Below are positions 1-8,283 of a DNA stretch of 64,000 nucleotides, in pieces. This DNA comes from JBBIGV01 sp037447335 (lineage in GTDB: Bacteria > Bacteroidota > Ignavibacteria > Ignavibacteriales > Ignavibacteriaceae): NCBI GenBank assembly GCA_037447335.1, contig JBBIGV010000013.1, positions 1 through 64,000 of the forward strand. Direction: 5' to 3'. Below the pieces are notes generated by a model, which searched no databases, was not told where the DNA came from, and saw nothing but the letters and a program-made list of their open reading frames with translations. Position numbers and translations under genes: made by a program. Position 1 is the first letter of the stretch, and the number at the start of each line of letters is the position of its first letter.

Positions 1-289
1 TTGTTAAAATTATTTGATATAAGTTTAGGGTGTCCCAATGCGTAAGTCAGGATCAAAATCCGGAATATTTCTTCAGGATAATTATTCAATACCTGCTTAA
101 GTTTTGCCGAACCATAACTTCCGGATTTCCTACAATAAACTTAAAATCAGAATACCACTTTCTTTTTCTTACAATGTATATATGACATAATTTTCGAAGC
201 GTATTTTTGAAAATGGTTAAATGAGTACCCTTTATCATTTGTTTGGAGAAGGAGAAAAGGCAGATAACTTTTTTTGGATGTAGTACTTA
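1..289. other. Window edge without a confident gene
   Basis: No complete gene is visible. On the minus strand, roughly positions 1-125 read open to the window edge and look protein-like (a Leu/Ile-rich stretch including KLKQVLNNYPEEIF), but stop codons lie in the same frame just upstream (about 145-155) and there is no ATG or ribosome binding site. It could be the end of a decayed gene or chance. The rest (about 126-289) is AT-rich, with nothing I can name. Confidence 0.3.
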
Positions 290-291
290 TT

Positions 292-347
292 GCGGAGAGG
301 GCGAGACTCTCCCGAAGGGATTCCAATGGAAGAACTCGCGGTAAGGT
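292..347 (-). repeat. Partial copy of the tRNA-Ser 3' end with a 22-bp insertion
   Basis: Positions 292-309 plus 332-347 match 366-399 (the 3' half of the adjacent tRNA-Ser gene) at 33 of 34 bases. The copy is interrupted at 310-331 by 22 bp made of two adjacent perfect 11-bp palindromes (TCCC-GAA-GGGA at 310-320 and TTCCA-A-TGGAA at 321-331). In tRNA terms the insertion falls in the T loop. Only the acceptor 3' strand, T arm and part of the variable arm are represented, so this is not a functional tRNA. Confidence 0.8.
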
Positions 348-366
348 TTAAACTTTATGATTTGAG

Positions 367-455
367 CGGAGAGGGCGAGATTCGAACTCGCGGTAAGGTG
401 TTATCCCTACGACGGTTTAGCAAACCGTTGGTTTCAGCCACTCACCCACCTCTCC
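367..455 (-). tRNA. tRNA-Ser (anticodon GCT)
   Basis: Read on the minus strand, this 89-nt segment folds as a class II tRNA. The seven-base acceptor strand GGAGAGG (455-449) pairs with CCTCTCC (374-368), and the discriminator is G at 367. The anticodon arm ACGGTTTGCTAAACCGT presents GCT, reading AGC/AGT serine codons. A long variable arm and a standard T loop (GTTCGAATC) follow. CCA is not encoded. It lies downstream of, and on the same strand as, the TonB receptor gene. Confidence 0.95.
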
Positions 456-503
456 GTTTTCTCATTTCATTTTTCGGTGCGAAATATAATTATAATCTTA
501 TTA

Positions 504-2750
504 CTAAAAAAACATTCTGTATGTAAGCCGAAAACTCCTTCCAGCCTCAGGCAAAATTGACTTGACTCTCGATAAATGATTCCTGTAAATAGTATTGAGC
601 ATGTTATCAATATTTACTGAAAAATTATGCACAATTTCTGAGGTAACCAAAAAGTATTGGAAGAAAGTATTTAAGGTGATATATCCTGCTGTTGGTTCTT
701 CGAACAAGTCAACTTTATTTTGTCTTGATGCACCTTCCACTCCAATACCGGTAACAAATCTTGCAGTTGAATACTTAATTTCTGTATTCGCTTTGAATGG
801 CGGTATCTGGGGCAATGACTCACCTACACCCCGTATTAAGCCGCGCGTATAGCTAGAATTTAGAGATAGGGTTATTCTTTCCGTCAATTTTAGTCCTGAA
901 GTAAGTTCAATCCCGTATAGTTGTGCATCTACGCCTGAAGTTGCATAAATGGGAAGGAACGTTGCATAATTAATTTCCCCGGTATTTCGGGGAATTATAT
1001 AATCAAAAATATAATTATTGAAAAATATCAGATTGAAAAATATTCCGTTTAACTGATGAAAGAAGAACAACTCTGTCCCGATACCGCTTTCAGCATTAAG
1101 TTCGGGGTTACCAATCTCATAAGAGTATGCAGCCAGATGCGGACCTTCAGAATAGAGTTCTTCAATAGTCGGAACGCGTGAAGATTTATTAATATTTCCG
1201 CCTATTACAAGTATGTCAGAAAACTCATACAATATAGAAAATGATAATGAGTAAGTGTTGTAAATTCTTTCTCTTATGTACCCGATACTTGCAGATGGGT
1301 CTTCCTGTTCGGGGGTAATTTTGTCAAAATTATATCGTGCGCCAAATTCAAATCCGAATTTATCATTGCTGAAACTTTCAAATATGTAAGCTGAAACATT
1401 AAGCGATTTGGAGCGTGGTGTAAAAACAAAGCCGCCTATATTAAAATCTCTGGATTCAAAAGATATACCGGCAGTACCCGAATTGAACATTCCGATTTCT
1501 TTATGGTTTAGATTTGCATACCCCATCACATTTATTATTTTGAATTCAGCACCAATTCTTCCGCTTGATTCAAACTCTTTGTGCCGATAGATAACGTTGC
1601 TGAGACTCATTTCAATATTATCGAATACCGAAGAACTTAAATTATATCTTCCTGCTGCGTTTACCTGTTCCCTGTACAATGTGATATCAACGCCATTAGG
1701 ATGTGCACCGACAAAACCCCCGGGAATTTCGTAGTCAAGATCGAATTTTCTGTATGATATACCCAGGTGACCCGCGGTTCCCACATAACTTAATCCTGCG
1801 CTTCTGTTAAAATTACGGGCATAAGAATTTTCAAGTTTTCCTTCCGGAGTTTTAATATCACCAGCTTCCCGCCTTGAAAGCTCCAACCTTGCTGTAAATG
1901 GCTCAACGGGAATATCTGTTGTGAAAGCACCGAGATAACCGAGATTTGCAGATTCACCAAAAAATCCTGCACTTCCGTGAATTGCTTCATGGACTTCATC
2001 GGGTATTTCTGAGCGAACTACATTTACTACCCCGCCAATAGTTGTAGGAGTTTTTAAAAGGGTTTTTGGACCACGAATGACTTCAATTCTCTCAACAAAA
2101 AAAGGATCTATACTAACTGCATGATCTGGTGAGGTAGCTGAAAGATCGATCGTCTTTCTCCCGTCTTCACTAATAAGCACCCTATCACCTCCAAGCCCCC
2201 TGATTACCGGGCGCGCAGGCGCGGGACCCATAGATCTGATTGCAAGTCCGGTTTCATTCTTAAGAGTTGATGCAAGCGTAAATCCGAGTTCCCGCTGAAG
2301 TTCTTTCCCTCGCAGCACTCCTGATAATTCATTTATCTCATCAAATTTTGAAACGGAATACCGATCAGTAACAACAACCTGGGATAGTTCTATCAATTTA
2401 GGAACAAGCAGAATCCTTAAAGTCTTTTCTTCTTCAATAAAATTCAGATTGATTAAATTTTCCTGGTATGCAATATGCGTAACTCGAATCTGAATGTTTC
2501 CCTGCTGAACATCTTCAATTCTGAATGTACCATCTGCTTTTGATGTTGCAAACAATTCTGTATTCAGAATAACAATTGCTGCATTAGGGATTGATTCACC
2601 TGACCGGCTGTCAAGGATAATCCCGTTTATTTTTCCGGTAAAAGTTTGGGTGAATAATGTAGATTGAAGCAGTAAAATAAAAAGGACTAATCTCCAATTG
2701 GAGATCAGTCCTTTAAGAACATTTGCAGCAAAATAAACTTTATTGAACAT
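504..2750 (-). CDS. TonB-dependent outer-membrane receptor, ZnuD-like
   Basis: A 748-residue outer-membrane active transporter that takes up a substrate using TonB energy. Residues about 15-35 form a signal sequence, about 38-115 a carboxypeptidase-regulatory-like beta domain (GIILDSRSGESIPNAAI), about 120-250 the plug, and the rest a barrel ending in the aromatic 'LTYRMFF'. The plug motifs APARPVIRGLGGDRVL and DLSATSPDHAVSIDP are, from memory, typical of ZnuD-type zinc/metal receptors; no His-rich loop is seen. The start overlaps the end of the upstream lipoprotein gene by 11 bp, implying translational coupling. The receptor assignment is firm; the substrate (zinc or another metal) is inferred. 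Confidence 0.85.
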   Translation of the reverse strand: MFNKVYFAANVLKGLISNWRLVLFILLLQSTLFTQTFTGKINGIILDSRSGESIPNAAIVILNTELFATSKADGTFRIEDVQQGNIQIRVTHIAYQENLINLNFIEEEKTLRILLVPKLIELSQVVVTDRYSVSKFDEINELSGVLRGKELQRELGFTLASTLKNETGLAIRSMGPAPARPVIRGLGGDRVLISEDGRKTIDLSATSPDHAVSIDPFFVERIEVIRGPKTLLKTPTTIGGVVNVVRSEIPDEVHEAIHGSAGFFGESANLGYLGAFTTDIPVEPFTARLELSRREAGDIKTPEGKLENSYARNFNRSAGLSYVGTAGHLGISYRKFDLDYEIPGGFVGAHPNGVDITLYREQVNAAGRYNLSSSVFDNIEMSLSNVIYRHKEFESSGRIGAEFKIINVMGYANLNHKEIGMFNSGTAGISFESRDFNIGGFVFTPRSKSLNVSAYIFESFSNDKFGFEFGARYNFDKITPEQEDPSASIGYIRERIYNTYSLSFSILYEFSDILVIGGNINKSSRVPTIEELYSEGPHLAAYSYEIGNPELNAESGIGTELFFFHQLNGIFFNLIFFNNYIFDYIIPRNTGEINYATFLPIYATSGVDAQLYGIELTSGLKLTERITLSLNSSYTRGLIRGVGESLPQIPPFKANTEIKYSTARFVTGIGVEGASRQNKVDLFEEPTAGYITLNTFFQYFLVTSEIVHNFSVNIDNMLNTIYRNHLSRVKSILPEAGRSFRLTYRMFF

Positions 2751-3585
2751 TTATTGGGATCCCCGTGAAAGATTTCTCTAATTCACTGCCGTGCATAATA
2801 TTTAAAGTTAATGTTGTTGACCCGTTTGTTAACCCGATTATTTTAAAAGCCCATGGTTCAGCCGGGTCTAAACCAGTTATACCTGCAATCAGCGTATCTG
2901 CAATTTCGAGAAGCAGCGAATGAGCCGGAACAGACGGTTGAAATTCGGTGCCGGATTCATCGAAAAACTTAACTTCAATATGATCGGTTGTATCATTTAC
3001 TGCAACAGTTATCGAACCAGTGATTGAACCATCAGCGTTGTACGTAAGAAGAAGGTCACCGGTATCTTCGTCATAAAGTTTAAATCCAACAGGTTCGCCG
3101 ACAGTAGGTCCGTGATCTACTTTAACAGGCATCTTGCCGGAACGGTAATCTGCATGTCCGTCATGCATCACGAAAAATTCGATTTCAACCATACCATCGT
3201 TCAAACCTCGCAAATGGAATTCAAAATCTCCTTCTTCGCCGGGATGCTGCCATACTTCAACAACATTCTGATTAGCCGGAGTAAATTCCCATGCTAGTTT
3301 GTAATCACCGGTTGGCGGGTTGATTTCCTGTTCATTCTCATTATAAAATTTTACATCAATGCCGGGTCCAAGCACACCTTCAGCAACTTTAAAAGTATCG
3401 GAAGTTACACCTCGTAAAATTGATGCTACTTTTATACCTGAAGTGTAAAATACCATCCCTATAGCTTTGAAGTGCTCTTCTTTAGGCGCTACGGGGTCAT
3501 CTTTTTTGGTGCAACCGCTGTTGAAAAAAATAATTGCTGCTGATAAAAACAGTAATACGGGTAAATAAAAAATTTTCTTATTCAT
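2740..3585 (-). CDS. Lipoprotein with two tandem beta domains, partner of the TonB receptor
   Basis: A 281-residue predicted lipoprotein. I place the start at the ATG at 3585 because CAGGAG precedes it and it gives a clean lipoprotein signal (MNKKIFYLPVLLF, lipobox NSGC, Cys25); an upstream in-frame start would add 13 poorly suited residues. The mature part contains two related halves: 'IDVKFYNE...LRGLNDGMVEIEFFVMHDGHAD' recurs as 'IEVKFFDE...IIGLTNGSTTLTLNIMHGSE', so it arose by internal duplication. The first copy has His residues (MHDGHAD, VDHG) that could bind metal. It overlaps the receptor gene downstream, suggesting a surface or periplasmic substrate-binding partner. I do not recognise a named family. 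Confidence 0.75.
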   Translation of the reverse strand: MNKKIFYLPVLLFLSAAIIFFNSGCTKKDDPVAPKEEHFKAIGMVFYTSGIKVASILRGVTSDTFKVAEGVLGPGIDVKFYNENEQEINPPTGDYKLAWEFTPANQNVVEVWQHPGEEGDFEFHLRGLNDGMVEIEFFVMHDGHADYRSGKMPVKVDHGPTVGEPVGFKLYDEDTGDLLLTYNADGSITGSITVAVNDTTDHIEVKFFDESGTEFQPSVPAHSLLLEIADTLIAGITGLDPAEPWAFKIIGLTNGSTTLTLNIMHGSELEKSFTGIPINVQ

Positions 3586-3722
3586 TTTAAGCTCCTGGGG
3601 ATATTTTAATAATATTAATTGCACATCATCACGCTACCATTTAAATAGTAACTGAGTAAGTGGTTTATTCCGGTTGACTGAAAACTTCAGCCCGGAAGTA
3701 ATATTTATTTAAGTTAGGGTGA

Positions 3723-4079
3723 TTAACAGGAAAGGGGAGGAGCTCTTAATTGATTTGACCTGAAATAGTTAGCACTGATTTTTGAAGTGTTATCGGTTTC
3801 GCCTTGAACAAAAAAACTTTCGGGATTGCAGATTGTAAACCCGCTGCCGGTTTCATTTACAAAGTGCAGTGAAGAATAGTTATGATGAAAAGTACACTGA
3901 AATGAAAATTCATTCTGGAAAAGACCACTTTTTTGAGTCTCGTTCTGGTTTACATTTATCGCCTGCTCAGTTCCGAATTCATAAACGTGATAATGCAGGA
4001 TATTAAATGCTGTAAGATACAGGTAACCTGCCAGTACGAGTAAAGAAACTGCTTCTATTTGATTTTTTAATAACTTCAT
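3723..4079 (-). CDS. Small membrane protein with His/Cys-rich exported part
   Basis: A 118-residue protein from the ATG at 4079; a TTG at 4121 would add 14 residues. An N-terminal hydrophobic segment (EAVSLLVLAGYLYLTAF, about residues 9-26) is followed by an exported part with clustered potential metal ligands: LHYHVYEF, CTFHHNY, SLHF and TIC. It ends RAPPLSC. Small proteins of this general make-up often sit next to metal TonB receptors in Bacteroidota, and the two genes downstream are such a receptor and a lipoprotein, separated by a 137-bp gap that starts after this gene. The role in metal handling is inferred; I recognise no named family. Confidence 0.6.
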   Translation of the reverse strand: MKLLKNQIEAVSLLVLAGYLYLTAFNILHYHVYEFGTEQAINVNQNETQKSGLFQNEFSFQCTFHHNYSSLHFVNETGSGFTICNPESFFVQGETDNTSKISANYFRSNQLRAPPLSC

Positions 4080-4242
4080 AATTTGCGGCACAAATGTCTG
4101 AAAAATTTTGCTCTGATTCAAGGGAATAATAGTGAGCCAAAATTCAATTTTTTGAGTGCGTTTAAGTAATATTTCCAGGTTTGCTTATCAGACCCCCTTT
4201 TGATAATTTTCACCTTAATTTTTTAAGGAAACAGATGACTAT

Positions 4243-5412
4243 ATGAGTAAGTTTATCGGAGTTGATTATTTCAATGTAGATAGCCTCTTATCAGAAGAAG
4301 AAATCTTGATCAGAAATACTGTGCGTGAATTTACTGATGATGAGGTTATCCCGATAATTGAAAAATATAACCGCGAAAATTCATTCCCGATTCATCTTGT
4401 AGAAAAAATGGGAGATTTAGGCTTATTCGGCTCTACTCTTCCACAAAAATATGGATGCGCCGAAATGAATAACGTAGCATATGGATTGGTTATGCAGGAG
4501 TTGGAAAGAGGGGATAGCGGTGTAAGAAGCTTCGTCTCTGTTCAGAGCGCTTTAGTTATGTATCCGATTTTCGCCTTCGGTTCTGAAGAACAAAAAGATT
4601 TCTGGCTCCCCTTACTCGCAAAAGGTGATAAAATTGGTTGTTTTGGACTCACAGAACCTGACTATGGATCAAACCCTGGTGGAATGGTCACAAAAGCCGA
4701 AAAAACGGATGGCGGCTATATTCTCAATGGCGCTAAGATGTGGATAACTAACGGAACTATTGCAGATGTAGCAGTAGTTTGGGCAAAATTGGATGGAGTT
4801 GTAAGAGGTTTTCTTGTGGAGAAAGATTCCAAAGGATTCACTGCTCCCGAAATGAAAGGCAAACATTCACTTCGTGCATCGGTTACTTCCGAATTGGTTT
4901 TTGATAATGTGTTTGTACCGGATAAAAATCTGCTCCCTAAAACTACAGGTTTGAAAAATGCATTAATGTGTCTCAATCAGGCAAGATATGGAATTGCATG
5001 GGGAGTGGTTGGTTCAATGATGGCTTGTTATGACACGGCACTGAATTATGCCAAATCCCGCATTCAGTTCGGCAAACCAATCGCAGCATATCAATTAACA
5101 CAGGCGAAACTCGTTTATATGCTTACAGAAATAACCAAAGCTCAGCTACTTAATCTTCAACTCGGAAGAATGAAAGATAAAGGAACTATGAAACATACCC
5201 AGGTTTCAATGGCTAAACGCAATAACTGTGAGAAGGCGCTTGAAATTGCACGCATTGCCCGTGAAATATTAGGAGCAAACGGCATACTTGATGAGTATCC
5301 CGTTATGCGGCACGCTGCAAATCTGGAATCTGTTAAGACTTATGAAGGAACACATGAGATGCACACTCTGATCGTTGGTGAAGATATTACAGGTATTGCA
5401 GCTTTTGAATAA
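4243..5412 (+). CDS. Acyl-CoA dehydrogenase, glutaryl-CoA dehydrogenase type
   Basis: A 389-residue FAD flavoenzyme that dehydrogenates an acyl-CoA at the alpha-beta position. Full family length: N-terminal helical domain, middle beta domain with the FAD/substrate signature CFGLTEPDYGSNPGGM, and C-terminal helical domain with 'SRIQFGKPIAAYQL'. The catalytic glutamate lies in 'TYEGTHEMH' near residue 370. The segment 'DSGVRSFVSVQSALVM' with its arginine matches the glutaryl-CoA subgroup (human GCDH has an almost identical stretch), pointing to lysine/tryptophan or aromatic degradation. Whether it also decarboxylates cannot be read from sequence. The ATG at 4243 follows AAGGAA. No other beta-oxidation gene is adjacent; guaB follows 27 bp later. 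Confidence 0.88.
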   Translation: MSKFIGVDYFNVDSLLSEEEILIRNTVREFTDDEVIPIIEKYNRENSFPIHLVEKMGDLGLFGSTLPQKYGCAEMNNVAYGLVMQELERGDSGVRSFVSVQSALVMYPIFAFGSEEQKDFWLPLLAKGDKIGCFGLTEPDYGSNPGGMVTKAEKTDGGYILNGAKMWITNGTIADVAVVWAKLDGVVRGFLVEKDSKGFTAPEMKGKHSLRASVTSELVFDNVFVPDKNLLPKTTGLKNALMCLNQARYGIAWGVVGSMMACYDTALNYAKSRIQFGKPIAAYQLTQAKLVYMLTEITKAQLLNLQLGRMKDKGTMKHTQVSMAKRNNCEKALEIARIAREILGANGILDEYPVMRHAANLESVKTYEGTHEMHTLIVGEDITGIAAFE

Positions 5413-5439
5413 AACTTAATTTTTATCTAAAGGAAAAGA

Positions 5440-6906
5440 ATGGAAAACCTGAAAGAGCTAAATGAAGGGCTTACGTTTGATGATGTGCTGCTTAAACCCG
5501 CAAAATCGAATGTGCTCCCAAGAGATGTTGACGTTTCAACTTTTCTTACTCCTGAAATCAAATTAAACATCCCCATAATATCTGCTGCCATGGATACAGT
5601 TACTGAATCAGCAATGGCAGTTGCTTTGGCAAGAGAAGGCGGCATTGGTATTCTCCACAAGAACATGAGCATCGAACGGCAGTGTGATGAGGTTGATAAG
5701 GTAAAAAGGTCTGAAAGCGGTATGATAAGAGATCCTGTAACATTAAAGCCTGACCGAACAATTGGTGATGCTCTTGATATGATGAAAAAATATCGGATCT
5801 CCGGCATACCAGTAATAGATGGTAGTGGAAAACTTGTCGGAATTCTTACTAACAGAGACCTTCGTTTTGAACCAAACAGAAAACTGAAAGTTTTCGAGTT
5901 GATGACTAAGGAAAATCTTATTACCGCACCATTGGGTACTGATCTGGAAAAAGCAGAGAAAATTCTACAGAAATATAAAATCGAAAAACTCCCCGTTGTG
6001 GATAAGAACGGTATCCTGAAAGGATTGATTACATTCAAAGATATTCAGAAGAAGAAAAAACACCCGTTTGCCTGTAAAGATGAACACGGCAGGTTAAGGG
6101 TGGGAGCAGCAGTCGGCGTTACTTCAGATACAATTGAGAGCGTAACTGCCTTATATAAAGCCGGTGTTGATGTTGTTGTTGTAGATACTGCCCATGGTCA
6201 TTCAGCCGGTGTGATGAAAATGATAAAGGATATAAGGAAAAAATTTAAAAATGAACAGTTAATTGCCGGCAACATAGGGACTTATGATGCAGCGATTGAC
6301 TTAATTAATTGTAATGTTGAGGCGGTTAAAGTTGGAATCGGTCCAGGTTCAATTTGCACAACACGTGTAATAGCTGGCGTGGGAATTCCTCAGGTTACCG
6401 CTATTTCGGAAGTTTACCGGGCTGCAAAACGGAAAGGTATTCCGGTTATTGCTGATGGTGGCATCAGGCATACCGGCGATGTTGCTAAAGCTATTGCTGT
6501 GGGAGCAGATTCTGTGATGATTGGCGGTTTGTTTGCCGGTGTTGAAGAAAGTCCCGGCGAAAAAATTTTATATGAAGGCAGAAGCTTTAAGTTATATAGA
6601 GGAATGGGTTCTCTTTCAGCGATGAAGCAAGGCAGCAGGGATAGGTATTTCCAGGATGTTGAAGATGATTTAGCCAAGCTGGTGCCTGAAGGAGTTGAAG
6701 GCAAAGTTCCATTCAAAGGAGCGCTTGCTGATACAGTTTATCAATTAGTAGGAGGATTAAGAGCATCTATGGGTTATTGCGGTGTCAGAAATATTAAAGC
6801 ATTAAAAACTAAAACACAACTAATAAGAATCACATTAGCCGGTTTAAAGGAAAGCCATCCTCACGATGTTATAATAACCAAGGAAGCGCCGAACTATCAT
6901 ACCTGA
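5440..6906 (+). CDS. guaB: Inosine-5'-monophosphate dehydrogenase
   Basis: A 488-residue cytosolic enzyme that oxidises IMP to XMP with NAD+, the committed step to GMP. A TIM barrel is interrupted by two CBS domains (about residues 95-210) that sense nucleotides. The catalytic loop GPGSICTTR places the nucleophile at Cys306, matching the bacterial position, and the phosphate-binding '[10 protein letters not shown]' and flap '[11 protein letters not shown]' are intact. The start is supported by AAAGGAAAAG just upstream. Length and motifs are normal. It is one of several purine genes scattered in this window (purD, purS, purQ, PurC-like). Confidence 0.97.
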   Translation: MENLKELNEGLTFDDVLLKPAKSNVLPRDVDVSTFLTPEIKLNIPIISAAMDTVTESAMAVALAREGGIGILHKNMSIERQCDEVDKVKRSESGMIRDPVTLKPDRTIGDALDMMKKYRISGIPVIDGSGKLVGILTNRDLRFEPNRKLKVFELMTKENLITAPLGTDLEKAEKILQKYKIEKLPVVDKNGILKGLITFKDIQKKKKHPFACKDEHGRLRVGAAVGVTSDTIESVTALYKAGVDVVVVDTAHGHSAGVMKMIKDIRKKFKNEQLIAGNIGTYDAAIDLINCNVEAVKVGIGPGSICTTRVIAGVGIPQVTAISEVYRAAKRKGIPVIADGGIRHTGDVAKAIAVGADSVMIGGLFAGVEESPGEKILYEGRSFKLYRGMGSLSAMKQGSRDRYFQDVEDDLAKLVPEGVEGKVPFKGALADTVYQLVGGLRASMGYCGVRNIKALKTKTQLIRITLAGLKESHPHDVIITKEAPNYHT

Positions 6907-6927
6907 TTTTTCGAAATCGTGTTTTTT
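6905..6927 (+). terminator. Possible intrinsic terminator after guaB
   Basis: A short hairpin (GATTT at 6905-6909, TTCG loop, AAATC at 6914-6918) overlaps the stop codon and is followed by GTG and six Ts. The stem is only 5 bp and AT-rich, so termination would be weak. Confidence 0.3.
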
Positions 6928-6996
6928 GGGACTATTATATAATAGGCTGAGAAAAGCTAAAGTAGTAAATTAGGTTTAAATTATGGGTTAATTGTG

Positions 6997-8283
6997 ATGT
7001 TAAAAGTTTTAGTTATTGCATATTATTACCCTCCAATGGGTTTAAGCGGAGTTCAGCGAACATTAAAATTTACCAAGTTCATGCTCAGGCATAACTTGCA
7101 ACCAACAGTTATTACTTCTGATGCTGTGGGGTATTTTGCCCACGATAATTCACTGCTCAAAGAAGCGCAGGATGCCGGTATACGGATACTCCGCGTTGCA
7201 GGCAGAGAACCAAATGCATTGTTAAAAAGACTTGGCACTGTTCGTCTTCCCAAAGAGTGGATAAGAAAATTTATGCACAAATTAAGTCAGACCTTTTTTA
7301 TCCCTGATAATAAAATTTCCTGGTCAAGGCATGCATTTAAAAAGGCATCCGAAATTCTTTCCACCGAAAAATTTGATTTGATATTTGTAACCATTCCGCC
7401 ATTTTCATCTTTCTCTATGGCTGCAAAACTGAAGCAGAAATTTGACATCCCCCTTTTTGTTGATTACAGAGATATTTGGTACGACAGCTACCTTGCATTT
7501 TATCCTACCCCACTGCATAAATATCTGAACAAAAAGATGGAATACAACGCACTGAAAGCAGCAGATAAAATAAGCGTTACAAACAGGCGTGTTAAAGAAC
7601 GGATGCTGAACTTATATAAATTCCTTACATTCGATGATATAATCCTGCTGCCGCATGGTTTTGATCATGAAGATTTTGAATCTACGCCGGCAGAACCAAA
7701 ACCAAATAGAAAAATGCGGCTTACTTATTCAGGAATTTTTTATAACCATAACACGCCCAAATATTTCCTGAAAGCATTTAACCTGCTGCGCTTCGAACGC
7801 CCGGACATTGCTGCAAACATTGAACTTCATTTTGTCGGGGATATAAATAAATCTAACAAGAAACTGATCCGGAAGTTGAACCTGCGGGAATTCGTCAGAG
7901 ATCACGGCTATATAGATCATAAAAATGCTATAAGTAAAATTAAATCCAGTGATGTTTTGTGGATGATGCTTGGTAAATGGAAATACAGCGATATGATACT
8001 TCCGGGAAAGCTGTATGAATATATGGGATCCGGCAAGCCAATCATTGCCTGCCTGCCTGACGGCACGGCTCGTAATGCAGCAAAAGAATATGGCGCATCG
8101 TTTATTACTGAACCTGATGATGTAAAGCAGATTAAGGACACACTGATAAAAGTTTATGATCTTTATCTCAAAAATGAATTGCCTAAGCCGGACGAAGAAT
8201 ATATTTTCAAATTCAGGCGTGAGTATCTCACAGATCAGTTGACAAAACAATTTCAGTTTTTAGTAAAGACGGATTACCGATGA
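6997..8283 (+). CDS. GT4-type (GT-B fold) glycosyltransferase
   Basis: A 428-residue glycosyltransferase that probably transfers a sugar from a nucleotide-sugar to a surface glycan or lipid at the inner membrane face. The N-terminal Rossmann half opens with 'VLVIAYYYPPMGLSGVQR', the pattern of GT4 enzymes with a Gly-rich acceptor loop. The C-terminal half carries 'FVGDI' and a nucleotide-sugar site 'LPGKLYEYMGSGKPIIA', where the Glu contacts the donor. I use the ATG at 6997; a GTG lies just before it in frame. Its stop overlaps the purD start by 4 bp, so the two are co-translated although functionally unrelated. Acceptor and donor are unknown. Confidence 0.82.
   Translation: MLKVLVIAYYYPPMGLSGVQRTLKFTKFMLRHNLQPTVITSDAVGYFAHDNSLLKEAQDAGIRILRVAGREPNALLKRLGTVRLPKEWIRKFMHKLSQTFFIPDNKISWSRHAFKKASEILSTEKFDLIFVTIPPFSSFSMAAKLKQKFDIPLFVDYRDIWYDSYLAFYPTPLHKYLNKKMEYNALKAADKISVTNRRVKERMLNLYKFLTFDDIILLPHGFDHEDFESTPAEPKPNRKMRLTYSGIFYNHNTPKYFLKAFNLLRFERPDIAANIELHFVGDINKSNKKLIRKLNLREFVRDHGYIDHKNAISKIKSSDVLWMMLGKWKYSDMILPGKLYEYMGSGKPIIACLPDGTARNAAKEYGASFITEPDDVKQIKDTLIKVYDLYLKNELPKPDEEYIFKFRREYLTDQLTKQFQFLVKTDYR

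Noticed and set aside
292..455. The tRNA-Ser duplication as a classic att site of an integrated element
   Set aside because: The copies are only 74 bp apart and no integrase or accessory genes lie between or near them.
290..526. A 78-codon plus-strand frame at the tRNA
   Set aside because: It runs through the tRNA-Ser gene and its copy and has no protein features.
3661..3700. A hairpin between the small protein and lipoprotein genes as a terminator
   Set aside because: CTGAA/TTCAG with outer CCGG arms can pair, but no T run follows on the minus strand, so termination is not supported.
5427..6038. A 203-codon open frame opposite guaB
   Set aside because: It lies entirely over the well-supported guaB gene, has low-complexity Ser/Phe/Leu composition and no ribosome binding site or recognisable motif.
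7729..8250. A 173-codon minus-strand frame within the glycosyltransferase gene
   Set aside because: It is fully contained in a well-supported gene and shows no known motif.
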